Shown one piece after another: positions 43,152 through 52,847 of a stretch of DNA of 64,000 bases (positions are counted from its first letter, which is position 1; each line of letters starts with the position of its first letter). This stretch comes from Komagataeibacter melomenusus. GTDB taxonomy: Bacteria; Pseudomonadota; Alphaproteobacteria; Acetobacterales; Acetobacteraceae. A program made the position numbers and the translations under genes. A model generated the notes under the pieces. It was given only the letters and a program-made list of their open reading frames with translations, was not told the origin of the DNA and did no database searches. Location: assembly GCF_013155395.1 (NCBI RefSeq), contig NZ_JABJWC010000002.1, forward strand, positions 1-64,000, read 5' to 3'.

Positions 43152-44363
43152 TCACGCCTGGCGGATTAGTCCACGCATCGGGGTTGCCGTCGCACCGGGG
43201 AAGACCGTGGCCATGCCCGCAGGCTCCAGCCGCATGTGATCACACAGCAGCCCCGCCGCAACGCAGCGCAGGTCGGTGGTGGGCGCAAGATCACGATTTT
43301 CAAACAACTGGTCAGGGCGCAGGCCCGGCCACGTGCCTGCTACCCGGCCCCCGGCCACGGGGCCACCTGCAATGAAGGCGACCGTGCCCGTGCCATGATC
43401 CGTGCCACCCGTGCCGTTGATCCGCACCGTGCGGCCAAATTCGGTCATGGCCAGCACCACCGTGCGCGACCAGGCCGGGCCAAGGCCATCACGCAGGGCG
43501 GCGAGCCCGCGGTCGAGTTGCGCCAGGGGGCGGCCAAGGCGGTCAACCTGCCTTGCGTGGGTGTCCCACCCGCCAATTTCGAGGGCGGCGATGCGCGGGC
43601 CACGCCGGTTGGCCAGCATGCGGCCTGCCGCGGTTGAAAGGGCCAGGAACGCATCGGGCCTGCGGCCCTTACGCGGGGCGGCGGGGGCAGTCCTGCTGCC
43701 TTCCATCACGGTATCGGAAAAGCCACGGGCCTGCAGGGCATTGCGGAGCGCAGGGCCTGTAACCGGGTCATCCGCGTTAAGGGCCGCGATCTGGCGGTAC
43801 AGATCCGGGTCGGGGTGATGGCTGGCCGCGGGCGCGTAGCAGCCGACCTCCGCCGGGCCACGCAGCAGCAGCGGCACGGTCAGCCCCATGGCCAGGCCGT
43901 AGCCATCCGGCCCCGCATCGCGCTGGGGCATGAGCGAGACGGCCCGGTTGAGCCAGCCGCTATCCATGCGCCCGTCCGCGCCGCTTTCAAGGTAATCCTG
44001 CGCCTCGAAGTGCGAGCGGCTGCGATAATTTCCCGCCACGGCATGCACCGGCAGCAACTCGCCTGCGCCATAAAGGGCGTGCATGTTCTGCAATGCCGGA
44101 TGCAGCCCGTAGAAGCCGCCCATGTCAAGCAGCCCCCCGGCAGTACCAGGCGGGGGCAGGATGAGCGCGCGGCGATGGGTGGCAAGGTCCGGATCGCCAT
44201 AGGGCGTGACGGCGGACATGCCATCAAGCGCCCCGCGCATGATGATGACAACAAGGCGCGGGTCATCTTCATGGCTGGACGGGGCCGCCATGGCCAGCGA
44301 GGCACACCCCAGCGTCCAGCTTGTGGCCAGGCCCAGCAGGGCCGCGCGACGACGGATCAACAT
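43152..44363 (-). CDS. DUF1501 exported protein
   Basis: A 403-residue protein of the DUF1501 (alkaline-phosphatase-like fold) group. Tat-like leader MLIRRRAALLGLATSWTLGC, then ASLAMAA. Family segments: LVVIIMRGALDGMSAVTPYG, HPALQNMHALYGAGELLPVH, RSHFEAQDYLESG, and near the end VVLAMTEFGRTVRINGTGGT followed by DHG. Three bases after the DUF1800 gene; these two families occur together widely, and the pair probably works in the periplasm. The function of the pair is unknown. Confidence 0.92.
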   Translation of the reverse strand: MLIRRRAALLGLATSWTLGCASLAMAAPSSHEDDPRLVVIIMRGALDGMSAVTPYGDPDLATHRRALILPPPGTAGGLLDMGGFYGLHPALQNMHALYGAGELLPVHAVAGNYRSRSHFEAQDYLESGADGRMDSGWLNRAVSLMPQRDAGPDGYGLAMGLTVPLLLRGPAEVGCYAPAASHHPDPDLYRQIAALNADDPVTGPALRNALQARGFSDTVMEGSRTAPAAPRKGRRPDAFLALSTAAGRMLANRRGPRIAALEIGGWDTHARQVDRLGRPLAQLDRGLAALRDGLGPAWSRTVVLAMTEFGRTVRINGTGGTDHGTGTVAFIAGGPVAGGRVAGTWPGLRPDQLFENRDLAPTTDLRCVAAGLLCDHMRLEPAGMATVFPGATATPMRGLIRQA

Positions 44364-44366
44364 GAC

Positions 44367-45674
44367 TTAACGCCTCTGGAATTCGGGGGAGGAGAACAGG
44401 AGCGTCAGCGCATCCTGCCGTGAGCCTGCATGCTGCATGGCCGTGAGCGTCTGCGCCCGGAGTGCCGGGCCAAGCACGGCATGGGCAATATCCAGCGGGT
44501 CGCCATCGCGCACCTGCCCCGCCATCTGCCACGCCCAGTCGCTGCGGGCCAGCATGTCGGCGGGGGCGGCCCAGTCGGCGGCGCGGTCACTCCAGCCATT
44601 GGGCAGCGGCGCGGTCCATAGTGGCTGGCCCAGCGCGGCAAAGGCTGCAAACAGCGTGTGCGCGGGCGAGCGGGGATCATCGGGCCGGCTTGGCGCGCCA
44701 CCCATCGACAGCGCGCGCATCACTGCCGTGGCATAATCCATGGGCGAGCGGAACTTGCCGCCCTGCGGGCCCGTATCCACCAGCGTGGGCAGTACCAGGG
44801 CTGCGGCGGCCAGGTTGCCCCCCGTCTGCTCCAACACACCGCTGACCTGCGTCACGTCGCGCGCATCAGGCGTGTCGGTTATGAAATGGGTGACCATCCG
44901 GGTGGCAATATGGTGGTAGGTGGCTGGATGCGTGCCCAGGAAATGCAGCGCCTGCAGGCCGCCTTCCTCGCCATCCCCAAAGCGGTGGCCCATCAGCATT
45001 CTGGGGCCGGGTTCATGCGCCTTTTCGCGGAAGACAAAGCCGGGCCGGTCTGCCTTGAGGTCCACGCCCCACCCGGTGAGGATGGCGGCGAAGGCCGTGA
45101 CATCGGCCTGCGTGTAGCCGCCCTGTGGCGAGAGGGTGTGCAGTTCAAGGCATTCGCGCGCCAGGTTCTCGTTCAGGCCCCGGTGCCCCCTGCGCCCTGC
45201 CGGGCTGTCCGGCCCGATGGATGAGGCGTTATCAAGATACATCAGCATGGCCGGGTGGCGCATGACGGCCACCAGCATGTCCACGAACCGGCCGGTTACA
45301 TGGGGCCGTATGGCTTCGCGCATATAGGCGCCAATGATCGCGCGCGTGCCGCCCTGACGCAGGCTGACGGTAAAATGGTTGAACCAGAACCACGCCAGCC
45401 GCTCACGAAAAGGCTGGCGGGTCAGGAGCAGGTTGTCAAGCTGGGTCGCCACCTCGGCCTGAAAGATCGGTTTGACCAGCGGGTCGCCCTGTACCCTGTT
45501 CATGCGCTGGGTGTGCAGTGCAATCAGCCCATCCGCCGTGGTGCCCACGCCGGTAAAGCGGGCAGCATCGGGCTCATGCAGTTGGCGCGCCAGCCAGTCA
45601 TGCGGCGTGTCTGCCAGTGTTTGCGTGCCCCGCGTGCCCCAGCCGAACCTGTTCATCATTTCCAGAGACTGCAT
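44367..45674 (-). CDS. DUF1800 protein, partner of DUF1501
   Basis: A 435-residue DUF1800 protein. I start at ATG 45674 (MQSLEMMNRFGWGTRGTQTL); the frame is open to 45728. Family segments: WFNHFTVSLRQG, MLMYLDNASSIGPDSPAGRR, GLNENLARECLELHTLSPQG and QADVTAFAAILTGWGVD. No export signal is apparent. It is directly upstream of the DUF1501 gene in one operon. The 252 bases upstream (45675-45926) hold nothing recognised. Confidence 0.92.
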   Translation of the reverse strand: MQSLEMMNRFGWGTRGTQTLADTPHDWLARQLHEPDAARFTGVGTTADGLIALHTQRMNRVQGDPLVKPIFQAEVATQLDNLLLTRQPFRERLAWFWFNHFTVSLRQGGTRAIIGAYMREAIRPHVTGRFVDMLVAVMRHPAMLMYLDNASSIGPDSPAGRRGHRGLNENLARECLELHTLSPQGGYTQADVTAFAAILTGWGVDLKADRPGFVFREKAHEPGPRMLMGHRFGDGEEGGLQALHFLGTHPATYHHIATRMVTHFITDTPDARDVTQVSGVLEQTGGNLAAAALVLPTLVDTGPQGGKFRSPMDYATAVMRALSMGGAPSRPDDPRSPAHTLFAAFAALGQPLWTAPLPNGWSDRAADWAAPADMLARSDWAWQMAGQVRDGDPLDIAHAVLGPALRAQTLTAMQHAGSRQDALTLLFSSPEFQRR

Positions 45675-45926
45675 CAGATTCCTGTCCTGATAAGCGGCGG
45701 CTGCCGGTACAATACGATCAGGCCCCAATCAATCAAGGTAGCGGGCCATGCGCGTTGATGGAGGCGGCGCCGGTGGCCCGGTGGGCATAACACCACACGG
45801 CGTGCCGTTTTATGGAACATTTATGAAATTATGGCATGCTGCCCCGACGGCGCCAGCCTGATGGCAAAGGCTTCCGCAGGAAACGGCCTGCCCCGCCTTG
45901 CGGGCAGCATTGGTCATGCCACGCTC

Positions 45927-47606
45927 TTATTTTTTAAAGAAATCGGCAATATTCTGCCACACGTTGCGGGCGATGATGTCATGCCCGGCCTGGTTGGGGT
46001 GGGTTGTGTCGGCAAGCCACTTTGTCTGGTCAAGCACATTGGCAAGGGGCTCGCCGGAGAGGAAAAGATCGAGTTCGGTATCAGCCGTGATCTTTCCGTC
46101 CTCGACTGCGCTGGCAAGCGCCTTGCGCGGGGCGCCCTGTGTCCCGGCCTCATCAAGGAAGGCAATGTGGTAGCCAGCCTGCCGCAGGCGTTTGGTGACC
46201 TGCCCGAGGTTATGGACCGTCTCGCCGGTGCCGATATGGTGCAGGTGGTCATTGAAGCCGCCAAACACGACCGCAACCTTGCGGCCGGGCTGGCGGGCCA
46301 GCTTTTCGGCTGCGGGCACCATGTCGCGCATCTGTTTGGTCGTGGCGCCCGATACGGCAAGATTGTAGCTTTTGTAGCGGGCATAACGCTGCATGAGATA
46401 GGGCCAGTTCGTGCCATCGCTCAGGCCGTAGCCTTCCGTCCGGCTGTCGCCAATGGCCACGACCGTATCGCGCAGCTGCGGCATGTGGTCGCCCGCCACG
46501 GCGGCGGCGGCTTCAAAGTCCTGTTCCTGCCCGGCGGTGGCGGCCTGGTCGGCAATGACGATGCCGGTCCACTGCCCGGTATTGCGCCCCTGTTCAAACC
46601 ATGATCCGCCATCGGCATTATAGCCGATATACCCGCCCGAGAACGTACCCTCGGGCAGTGCGCCGCCAAGCTCGGCATGGTTGTTGCCATTTTCAAGGCG
46701 GTAGCCAGCCGGCGTGGCGCTGAGGCCGAAGGCTGCGGGGTCGTTGCTGATGATCAGGTCCGTGCGCCGGTCCGGGCTGCGCATGTCGGCTACATGCACA
46801 AAGCCATCAAGCGTGTAGCTACCCATGAAAACCTTGAATTCCTGCCCCTTCTGCCCAAGCATGAGCGGCACGGGAAAGGCCGAGTAGCCGGAATTGGATG
46901 AGGCATACGTGCCCGTGGTGCCAAAAAAGAAGCTGTTGGCAGGCACCTTGAGGGTCTGCGGCAGCACAAAGCCACCCGGCCCGTTATTCTCGCCCCATGA
47001 CAGCGTTTCCTGTCCCGAAACCTGTACTGCGCCGATATGCACGACATGGTGCCCCGGCGTGGCCTCGAGGTGGTTGCCGTGGCCGGTCTGGTCATACACG
47101 CGTGTCACGGTGGCGAAGGTGCCCGCATCGCGCGCGGCCAGGACGCGGGCAAGGGTTGCGGTATCGAGCGTGCCATCGGGGCGTATGTCCAGCGTGGTGG
47201 CAACCGTCTGGCCGCCTGCCGTCGTTTCGATATCCACGGCGGGGCCGGCATAGCCACCGACCATTTGCGTAGGCCCGCCGGCAAAGACGGCATGCGGGCC
47301 AAACGTATCGGCCGGAGCGCGCGATGTGGTCACGGGGGTCCACTGCGCCGCACCCTGCGCAAGTGCCGTTGCGCGCCAGGCCTGCCCGCCTGCCTGCCAC
47401 AGATCGCCCGGCGCGTACCCCCTGCTCCCGTCATCACCCGCGCCGGGCGGGCGGTTCAGGCCCTGGTTTGCGGCGCTGTTGGCGGGAATGCAGGTTTCCG
47501 CGCCCTTGTGGTCATCTGCCGGGCATTGTGCCGCCATGCCGGCGGCGGGCAGGCTGCCAGCGGCGATGGCCGCGATACAGGCCAGAACTCTTCCGCGCGT
47601 TTCCAT
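45927..47606 (-). CDS. exported two-domain SGNH hydrolase at the end of bcs operon II
   Basis: A 559-residue secreted protein with signal VLACIAAIAAGSLPAAGMAA. Residues ~90-360 resemble the arabinofuranosidase-B-type lectin-like fold (VTRVYDQTGHGNHLEATPGH, DIRPDGTLDTATLARVL). Residues ~375-559 form an SGNH/GDSL esterase: VVAIGDSRTEGYG (Ser), GGFNDH (Asn), and DTTHPNQAGH (Asp/His). It follows bcsC by 57 bases on the same strand. A carbohydrate-binding module joined to an esterase suggests de-acylation of an exported polysaccharide. I do not know this gene as a standard part of the operon. Confidence 0.85.
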   Translation of the reverse strand: METRGRVLACIAAIAAGSLPAAGMAAQCPADDHKGAETCIPANSAANQGLNRPPGAGDDGSRGYAPGDLWQAGGQAWRATALAQGAAQWTPVTTSRAPADTFGPHAVFAGGPTQMVGGYAGPAVDIETTAGGQTVATTLDIRPDGTLDTATLARVLAARDAGTFATVTRVYDQTGHGNHLEATPGHHVVHIGAVQVSGQETLSWGENNGPGGFVLPQTLKVPANSFFFGTTGTYASSNSGYSAFPVPLMLGQKGQEFKVFMGSYTLDGFVHVADMRSPDRRTDLIISNDPAAFGLSATPAGYRLENGNNHAELGGALPEGTFSGGYIGYNADGGSWFEQGRNTGQWTGIVIADQAATAGQEQDFEAAAAVAGDHMPQLRDTVVAIGDSRTEGYGLSDGTNWPYLMQRYARYKSYNLAVSGATTKQMRDMVPAAEKLARQPGRKVAVVFGGFNDHLHHIGTGETVHNLGQVTKRLRQAGYHIAFLDEAGTQGAPRKALASAVEDGKITADTELDLFLSGEPLANVLDQTKWLADTTHPNQAGHDIIARNVWQNIADFFKK

Positions 47607-47663
47607 GTAATGCTGTTCCTGAACATAAGGTGTAGGGCATGAAACCGCCCCGGATCGATTGTA

Positions 47664-50600
47664 TTACTGACCGTCAAATGTGTAATGCGCCATCCACATG
47701 CCGCTGGTTTCCGACCAGTTACCAGCCCGGCTGTAGCCACCTTCCATGCCGACGCGCAGCCGGTGGGTAAACTGATAGACAAGGCGCCCGCGCATGTTGC
47801 CCACAAGGCCGCTTGCATCCTCGCTGCCAAAATACTCGGGCGGGTTCGCGCTCGCAAGCTGCTGCAGGGTCGTGCTGGTGGGGTAATAGGGGGCGCTGTT
47901 GCTATGATAATGCTGGAATCCCGCCTCCCCGCGCAGGAACCATGTCCACCGCCCGTTATGCCCCGACCATTCAACCGGTATCATCGCACCGTAATACTGC
48001 TGTGGCGAGAAGTAGCCGCCCTGCCCCCATGTAAAGAAGTAACTGTCACGCCTGTAACCGAAATACATGAGGTCCAGCCCCACGCGCAACCACTGCCGGT
48101 CATGGGCCTGCCATACCGTGGCGGTGCCGCCCGCACCGGCCTCGACCTCGGTATTGCTCTGCACATGCGTGCCATCAAGGTAGGCAAAGCCACCACCAGC
48201 GTAGATGTTCCACCCCGGCGCGGACCATTCCAGCGCGCCATGGCCGAACATGCGCGTCACCCCGCCCCACACCCGGTTCGTGCCCGGATCATGCATGCCC
48301 GCATAGGACAGTTCGCTATCCGTGACCATGCGGCGGCCCCCGCTTATGCGCAGGCCGAGGTTACGGGTCAGGCGCGGCGCGAATTCCACCCCCCCCACCA
48401 CGTTGGTGATGGGAAAGCCGAGCGGGGAAGACCCGACATCGGCCGAGAACCAGTGATTGACATAATTCAGGCTCAGCCCCACGCCCTGCGTATAGTAATG
48501 GTGGTACGCCCCCGGCAGCGCCCCATTGACGGAATAGGTGCCGAACTGCTGGGCGGAATAGGGATTGTTCAGTGCATCACCCGTAAACAGCAGCGTGGGC
48601 GTGACCGAGAAGGACAGCCGGTGCTCCCAGGATTCAAATGGCAGCGTGCCGGTGATGGGCACGGCGAATTCCGTCAGTTGCCCCAGCCCCGCAATGCCCG
48701 TGCGGCTGCGCACGAAGCTGTTGGCATCGATCTGTGGCGATACGGAATCACGCAGATAGACGATCTGCCGGTCCATCGCCTCAGCGCCGTCATCCTCGGG
48801 GATGTAATGATAGGTCGCAGGCAGTGTTGCGCCCTGCAGGTCGATGTAATTGCTGTCGATGAAGGGCCAGCGGTAATCCGGCAGGAAGCTTTCATGGCCC
48901 TGGGGCGTGCCTTCGCCATCCAGCGTGCGCTGGGCGCGGCGGGCCTGTTCCACGTCGGCCAGCTGGGCGCGGGTGTTGCCCGCCACGCGATCGACATCGG
49001 AGCGCACTTCCCAACTCATCGGGCCATCGGGGTCTTCATGCGCCAGCCGCTCGGCATAGCCCCGGGCAAGCGCCACCTGGTTCGTGCCGCCCGCATCACG
49101 CGCGGCGGCGGCGAGGCCATAGATGTTGTGCGGCTTGAGGCGCAGGGCAATCTGGTCCTCCTCCAGCGCGCGCCGGGGCATGTTGCGGGCCTGGTATATC
49201 CGGCCCATGGCCAGATGGGCCTCGGCTGATTCAGGGTGGGCGCGCAGCACGGGCGCCATGACCTGATAGGCCTGCGTGGTCTGGCCGTAACGGTCAAATT
49301 CATCGGCGGTCATGATGGCCAGGCCGATGGCAATATCGTTTCTTATCCGCAATTGTTCCGGTGTGGCATAACCGGGAAAGTCGCGCGCCATGGCATCAAA
49401 GGTGCTGAGGCAGCGCGTGGCGTCGAACGCGGCGTGCAGGCGCAGGTACAGCCCGGCATAGGCCAGCATCTGCGCGGCCTTTGGCGGCTGGGTCAGGCGT
49501 TCTTCCTCGGCCAGCACCTGCTGGGCCTCCCGCGTGGCATGGCGGTCGATCAGGGCGCCGGCAATCTGTATGCCCCGGTCGCCCGTGGGGTCGGGCTGGT
49601 CGGCCAGCGCCACGAGGGCGGCATTATCCGCGCGCGGCGCGCGGTTGAGCGCCTGGATGTGGCGGGCGAGGTCAATCTGGCTGGCAATGCTGAGCATGCC
49701 CGCACTCCGCCCGGTTGCAGGCAGGCGCGCCATCAGGCGCTCGGCAGTGGTCAGGTCATGCTGGCCCATGGCGTAGATGATCCCGGCCTGCAGGGCATCT
49801 GGCGTGACGGAGGCGGCGTTTGTCAGGTCATCCATCAGGCTCTGCGCCTGAAAATGGCCGCCAGCATTATCAAGCGCACGGGCGAGCTTGAGGCGGATCC
49901 ATGGATCTGTCGGCTCAAGGGCCGCCGCCTGGCGCAGCAGGGCAACCCGTTCATCGGGATCACGCATGTGGTCGGCGCGGGCGGAAAGATCGGCGGCCTG
50001 CAGGTAGTCCGCCAGCGCCGGGCGCAGCGGCTTGAGGCGGGCGATGATATCCTGCGCCTGTGCCCCGCGCCCGGTCTCGATCAGGATGCCGCCCAGATTG
50101 AACAGCGCATCGGCATTGCCGGGTGCGCGGGCCAGGATTTCACGGTAGAGGCACTCGGCTTGCGCATCATGTCCCTGCTTGCGCTCCAGCATGCCTTCCA
50201 GCGAGAGGAAGGTCAGCCTGCTGCCGGGGCGGCGGCCCAGAGCATCAAGGGCGGTGCGCGCCATATCATAGTGCCCGGCATTGATGGCCTGTAGTATCCG
50301 CATCACCAGCGGGTCCACGCCCCCGCCGCCCGCACCCGATTGCAGGGTCTTGATGGCGGCCCGCCAGTGGGGGGCCGCGCCCGGGTCCGCCTGTATCGCC
50401 TGCAGGAAATACTGCATGGCCTGGGCGGGCTGCTGCCGGGCCTGCGCCACCAGCCCCAGCCCGCCCAATGCATCGGCATCATGGGCATTGAGCGCGAGGG
50501 CATGGTGGAAGCATTGCGCCGCCCCTTCCAGGTTATGGCGGGCCAGCAGGGCATAGCCTTCCTGGTGGGCGGTGGCGGCGTCGATGGCGTTCTGCGTTTC

Positions 50601-51518
50601 CTGCGCCTTGTGCAGCAGCTCGCTCACTTCCGCATCATCGGGGTGCTGGCCGAGCCATTCATTATAGAGGGGAATGGTGGGGCCTGTGATCGGCTCCCAC
50701 AACAGCGCCTCGCGCCATGCGGCCACCGCCCCTTCCCTGATGGAAGCAGGCGCGTTGGAGCGGGCGAGTTCGCGCAGCCCGTCCATCCCTTCGGCGCGCG
50801 ATGTGATGCGGTATGTCAGGATCCGGTCGAGCAGCAGCCGGGCATCGAGATCGCGCGGGTTGCGCTCCACCCACGTGGTCAGCTTGGTCTGGGCCTCCTG
50901 CCGACCAAGAATGGTGGCGCCCAGCACGCGATAATATTCCAGCGCCAGGTCAGGTGGCGGGTCACCGTTCTTGAACAGGGCCTTGTACTTGAACATCGCC
51001 GGCATCATCTTGCCTGCCGCCGCAAGGGCGCGTGCTTCGGCCAGAGCCCTGGGGTCTATGGGGCCGGCCTGTATCTGCGCCTTGAGGTCGGCTACCAGCC
51101 CCGGTGCCGTGCCAGTGTGCTCCAGCCGGGCCAGCGCGGCCGAAGCCTGCGCCGCGTTGCCCTGCGCCATGAGCAGGCGGCCCTGCAGGTAAAGCGCTTC
51201 AGGGTTGTCGGGCTCGAGCGAAATCGCGCGCTCTATCGTTTCATGGGCCTTGTCAAGGTTGTGCTGGCCCAGCCAGTAATAGCCCTGGTTGAGCAGCAGC
51301 TCAAGCACGGCGGCTGCATGCGCCATGTGCGCGCGTTCGGCATCCTGCTCCTGTGTGGGCGTGACCGTAATGGTGGTGCCGTCAGCGGCTGTCGGGCTGT
51401 TCTGCGTGATCTGGGCGGGGTCTGCCTGCGCCACCTCGCCCGACAGGATGACCCCTGCCATCATGCCGCAGATGAACTTCAGCGTGCTGCTTGCCGGGCG
51501 CATGGGCTGCGGCGCCAT
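47664..51518 (-). CDS. bcsC: BcsC-type cellulose export protein (operon II)
   Basis: About 1284 residues. A signal peptide (TLKFICGMMAGVILSGEVAQ, then A) is followed by a long TPR array (about residues 60-850, e.g. HNLDKAHETIERAISLEPDN and NPEALYLQGRLLMAQGNAAQ) and then the cellulose-synthase-operon-C outer-membrane barrel (about 920-1284), ending in MWMAHYTFDGQ. It scaffolds and exports the glucan through the outer membrane. The start is uncertain: the frame is open to an ATG at 51620 overlapping bcsY, and ATG 51503 would give the neatest signal peptide; I give 51518. Third member of the X-Y-C order of the second operon. Confidence 0.92.
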   Translation of the reverse strand: MAPQPMRPASSTLKFICGMMAGVILSGEVAQADPAQITQNSPTAADGTTITVTPTQEQDAERAHMAHAAAVLELLLNQGYYWLGQHNLDKAHETIERAISLEPDNPEALYLQGRLLMAQGNAAQASAALARLEHTGTAPGLVADLKAQIQAGPIDPRALAEARALAAAGKMMPAMFKYKALFKNGDPPPDLALEYYRVLGATILGRQEAQTKLTTWVERNPRDLDARLLLDRILTYRITSRAEGMDGLRELARSNAPASIREGAVAAWREALLWEPITGPTIPLYNEWLGQHPDDAEVSELLHKAQETQNAIDAATAHQEGYALLARHNLEGAAQCFHHALALNAHDADALGGLGLVAQARQQPAQAMQYFLQAIQADPGAAPHWRAAIKTLQSGAGGGGVDPLVMRILQAINAGHYDMARTALDALGRRPGSRLTFLSLEGMLERKQGHDAQAECLYREILARAPGNADALFNLGGILIETGRGAQAQDIIARLKPLRPALADYLQAADLSARADHMRDPDERVALLRQAAALEPTDPWIRLKLARALDNAGGHFQAQSLMDDLTNAASVTPDALQAGIIYAMGQHDLTTAERLMARLPATGRSAGMLSIASQIDLARHIQALNRAPRADNAALVALADQPDPTGDRGIQIAGALIDRHATREAQQVLAEEERLTQPPKAAQMLAYAGLYLRLHAAFDATRCLSTFDAMARDFPGYATPEQLRIRNDIAIGLAIMTADEFDRYGQTTQAYQVMAPVLRAHPESAEAHLAMGRIYQARNMPRRALEEDQIALRLKPHNIYGLAAAARDAGGTNQVALARGYAERLAHEDPDGPMSWEVRSDVDRVAGNTRAQLADVEQARRAQRTLDGEGTPQGHESFLPDYRWPFIDSNYIDLQGATLPATYHYIPEDDGAEAMDRQIVYLRDSVSPQIDANSFVRSRTGIAGLGQLTEFAVPITGTLPFESWEHRLSFSVTPTLLFTGDALNNPYSAQQFGTYSVNGALPGAYHHYYTQGVGLSLNYVNHWFSADVGSSPLGFPITNVVGGVEFAPRLTRNLGLRISGGRRMVTDSELSYAGMHDPGTNRVWGGVTRMFGHGALEWSAPGWNIYAGGGFAYLDGTHVQSNTEVEAGAGGTATVWQAHDRQWLRVGLDLMYFGYRRDSYFFTWGQGGYFSPQQYYGAMIPVEWSGHNGRWTWFLRGEAGFQHYHSNSAPYYPTSTTLQQLASANPPEYFGSEDASGLVGNMRGRLVYQFTHRLRVGMEGGYSRAGNWSETSGMWMAHYTFDGQ

Positions 51519-51600
51519 GACCCAGGCCGCAGGCGCACGCCGCCACCCACGCCCCGCAGGCAGCGTGGTGGCGGCGTGGTATCGTCCTTTTATGCCGTGT

Positions 51601-52761
51601 CTAATGAACACGGGATACATAAGAGATATAGAACAGGATCGCAGCCAGCGTCATGCAGGTACCGACCAGCACGGCGGCGCCACGGTTGCGGGCGGCAACC
51701 CCGACCCGGTCCTCATAATCAAGCCCGGTGCGTTCCACGAACACGTAGCTCAGCACGCTGATGACAAGAACGATGCCCAGAACGGCAGCCATCATCCACC
51801 CATGCACCTGGAAGAAGAACAGGTAATTCGCCACCACGATACCCGGCCAGTGCCACAGATAGACCGAGTAAGAAATGACCCCGAGCGGCGAAATCGGCAC
51901 AAGGGACAGCCTGCCCACCTGTGTCTGCGGCAGCATGATGATGGTGGCCACCGCGAGGCAGGGGAAGATGGTCATGTAGGACGGGCAGGCGAACTGAAGG
52001 GTATAGAACAGCCCGGCCCCCACGGTCACCGCCAGCGCCACGGCATAGACAATATTGGCAACAACCGGGGAAAGGCGTGGCCGGGGCAATATCCAGATCA
52101 TGGTGCCAAGTGAAAACTGCCACAGGCGATCGAATATATTGTAATAAGCCTGCATATCGCCCTTGACATAGCTCCACGCGCAGAAGGCCAGCGAGGCGGT
52201 AAAGATGCCCGAGAGCACCAGCTTGCGGTGTTTTGTCAGCGGCAGCAGCAGCGCCATCAGGAAGATGATGGCATAGAACTGCATTTCCAGCGAGAGCGAC
52301 CAGGTATGCAGGAACGGATAGGCAATGCTCTGCCCCTGGAAATACCCCACATGCCCCGAAGCCCATATGTTGGACAGGTACACCAGCGCATAGGCCCCGT
52401 TGATGGCTATATCGGCCCGGTCGCTCTGCAGGACCCACCACAGCATGCCCGCCGAGACTAGGCCAATCATGCACACCAGCGCGGGCAGCAGGCGGTAAAG
52501 CCTGCGGCAGACAAAGCGCAGCGGCTGGAACGGATGCTGCATGAGCGCCGAGCGCCCCATGAAATAGCCCGAGATCACCACAAAGATGTCGACACCGATA
52601 AAGCCCCCCTGCAGCCAGCCTGCGTGAAACAGCACCACAAAGGCAATGGCAAGGCCACGCAGCCCGTCAATATCACGCCGACGGTTGAGGGGAAAAAAGT
52701 CTTTCTCAAGTATTTCACGCCACCTGCTTGTCGTGGGGGCAGGCTCATTTTGGTGCAGCAT
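51601..52761 (-). CDS. bcsY: BcsY, membrane acyltransferase (acyltransferase-3 family)
   Basis: About 386 residues, with about 10 TM segments. Family motifs: RRDIDGLRGLAIAFVVLFHA near the N-terminus (catalytic His in FHAG), GGFIGVDIFVVISGYFMG, and HTWSLSLEMQFYAIIFLMAL (Trp-Ser-Leu-Glu). Such enzymes move acyl groups across the membrane onto polysaccharides. In operon II of acetic acid bacteria bcsY is proposed to acylate cellulose. Start set at ATG 52761 after GGAAA; GTG 52809 in the same frame is possible. Confidence 0.9.
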   Translation of the reverse strand: MLHQNEPAPTTSRWREILEKDFFPLNRRRDIDGLRGLAIAFVVLFHAGWLQGGFIGVDIFVVISGYFMGRSALMQHPFQPLRFVCRRLYRLLPALVCMIGLVSAGMLWWVLQSDRADIAINGAYALVYLSNIWASGHVGYFQGQSIAYPFLHTWSLSLEMQFYAIIFLMALLLPLTKHRKLVLSGIFTASLAFCAWSYVKGDMQAYYNIFDRLWQFSLGTMIWILPRPRLSPVVANIVYAVALAVTVGAGLFYTLQFACPSYMTIFPCLAVATIIMLPQTQVGRLSLVPISPLGVISYSVYLWHWPGIVVANYLFFFQVHGWMMAAVLGIVLVISVLSYVFVERTGLDYEDRVGVAARNRGAAVLVGTCMTLAAILFYISYVSRVH

Positions 52762-52847
52762 CAACAGGTTTCCACGTCTTGTGCCCGTCATGGGCAGATA
52801 CGGAAGCACCCCACGCGGCGCCGGGCCTGCTTCCGTAAGGGGCGGCC

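Noticed and set aside
50340..50700. CRISPR- or tandem-repeat-like periodicity in bcsC
   Set aside because: The weak periodicity reflects coding TPR units with diverged DNA; no identical repeats with spacers were found here or elsewhere in the window.
47685..51761. Long plus-strand frames opposite bcsC
   Set aside because: The minus strand encodes the TPR array and the export barrel without interruption; the antisense frames are low-complexity shadows.
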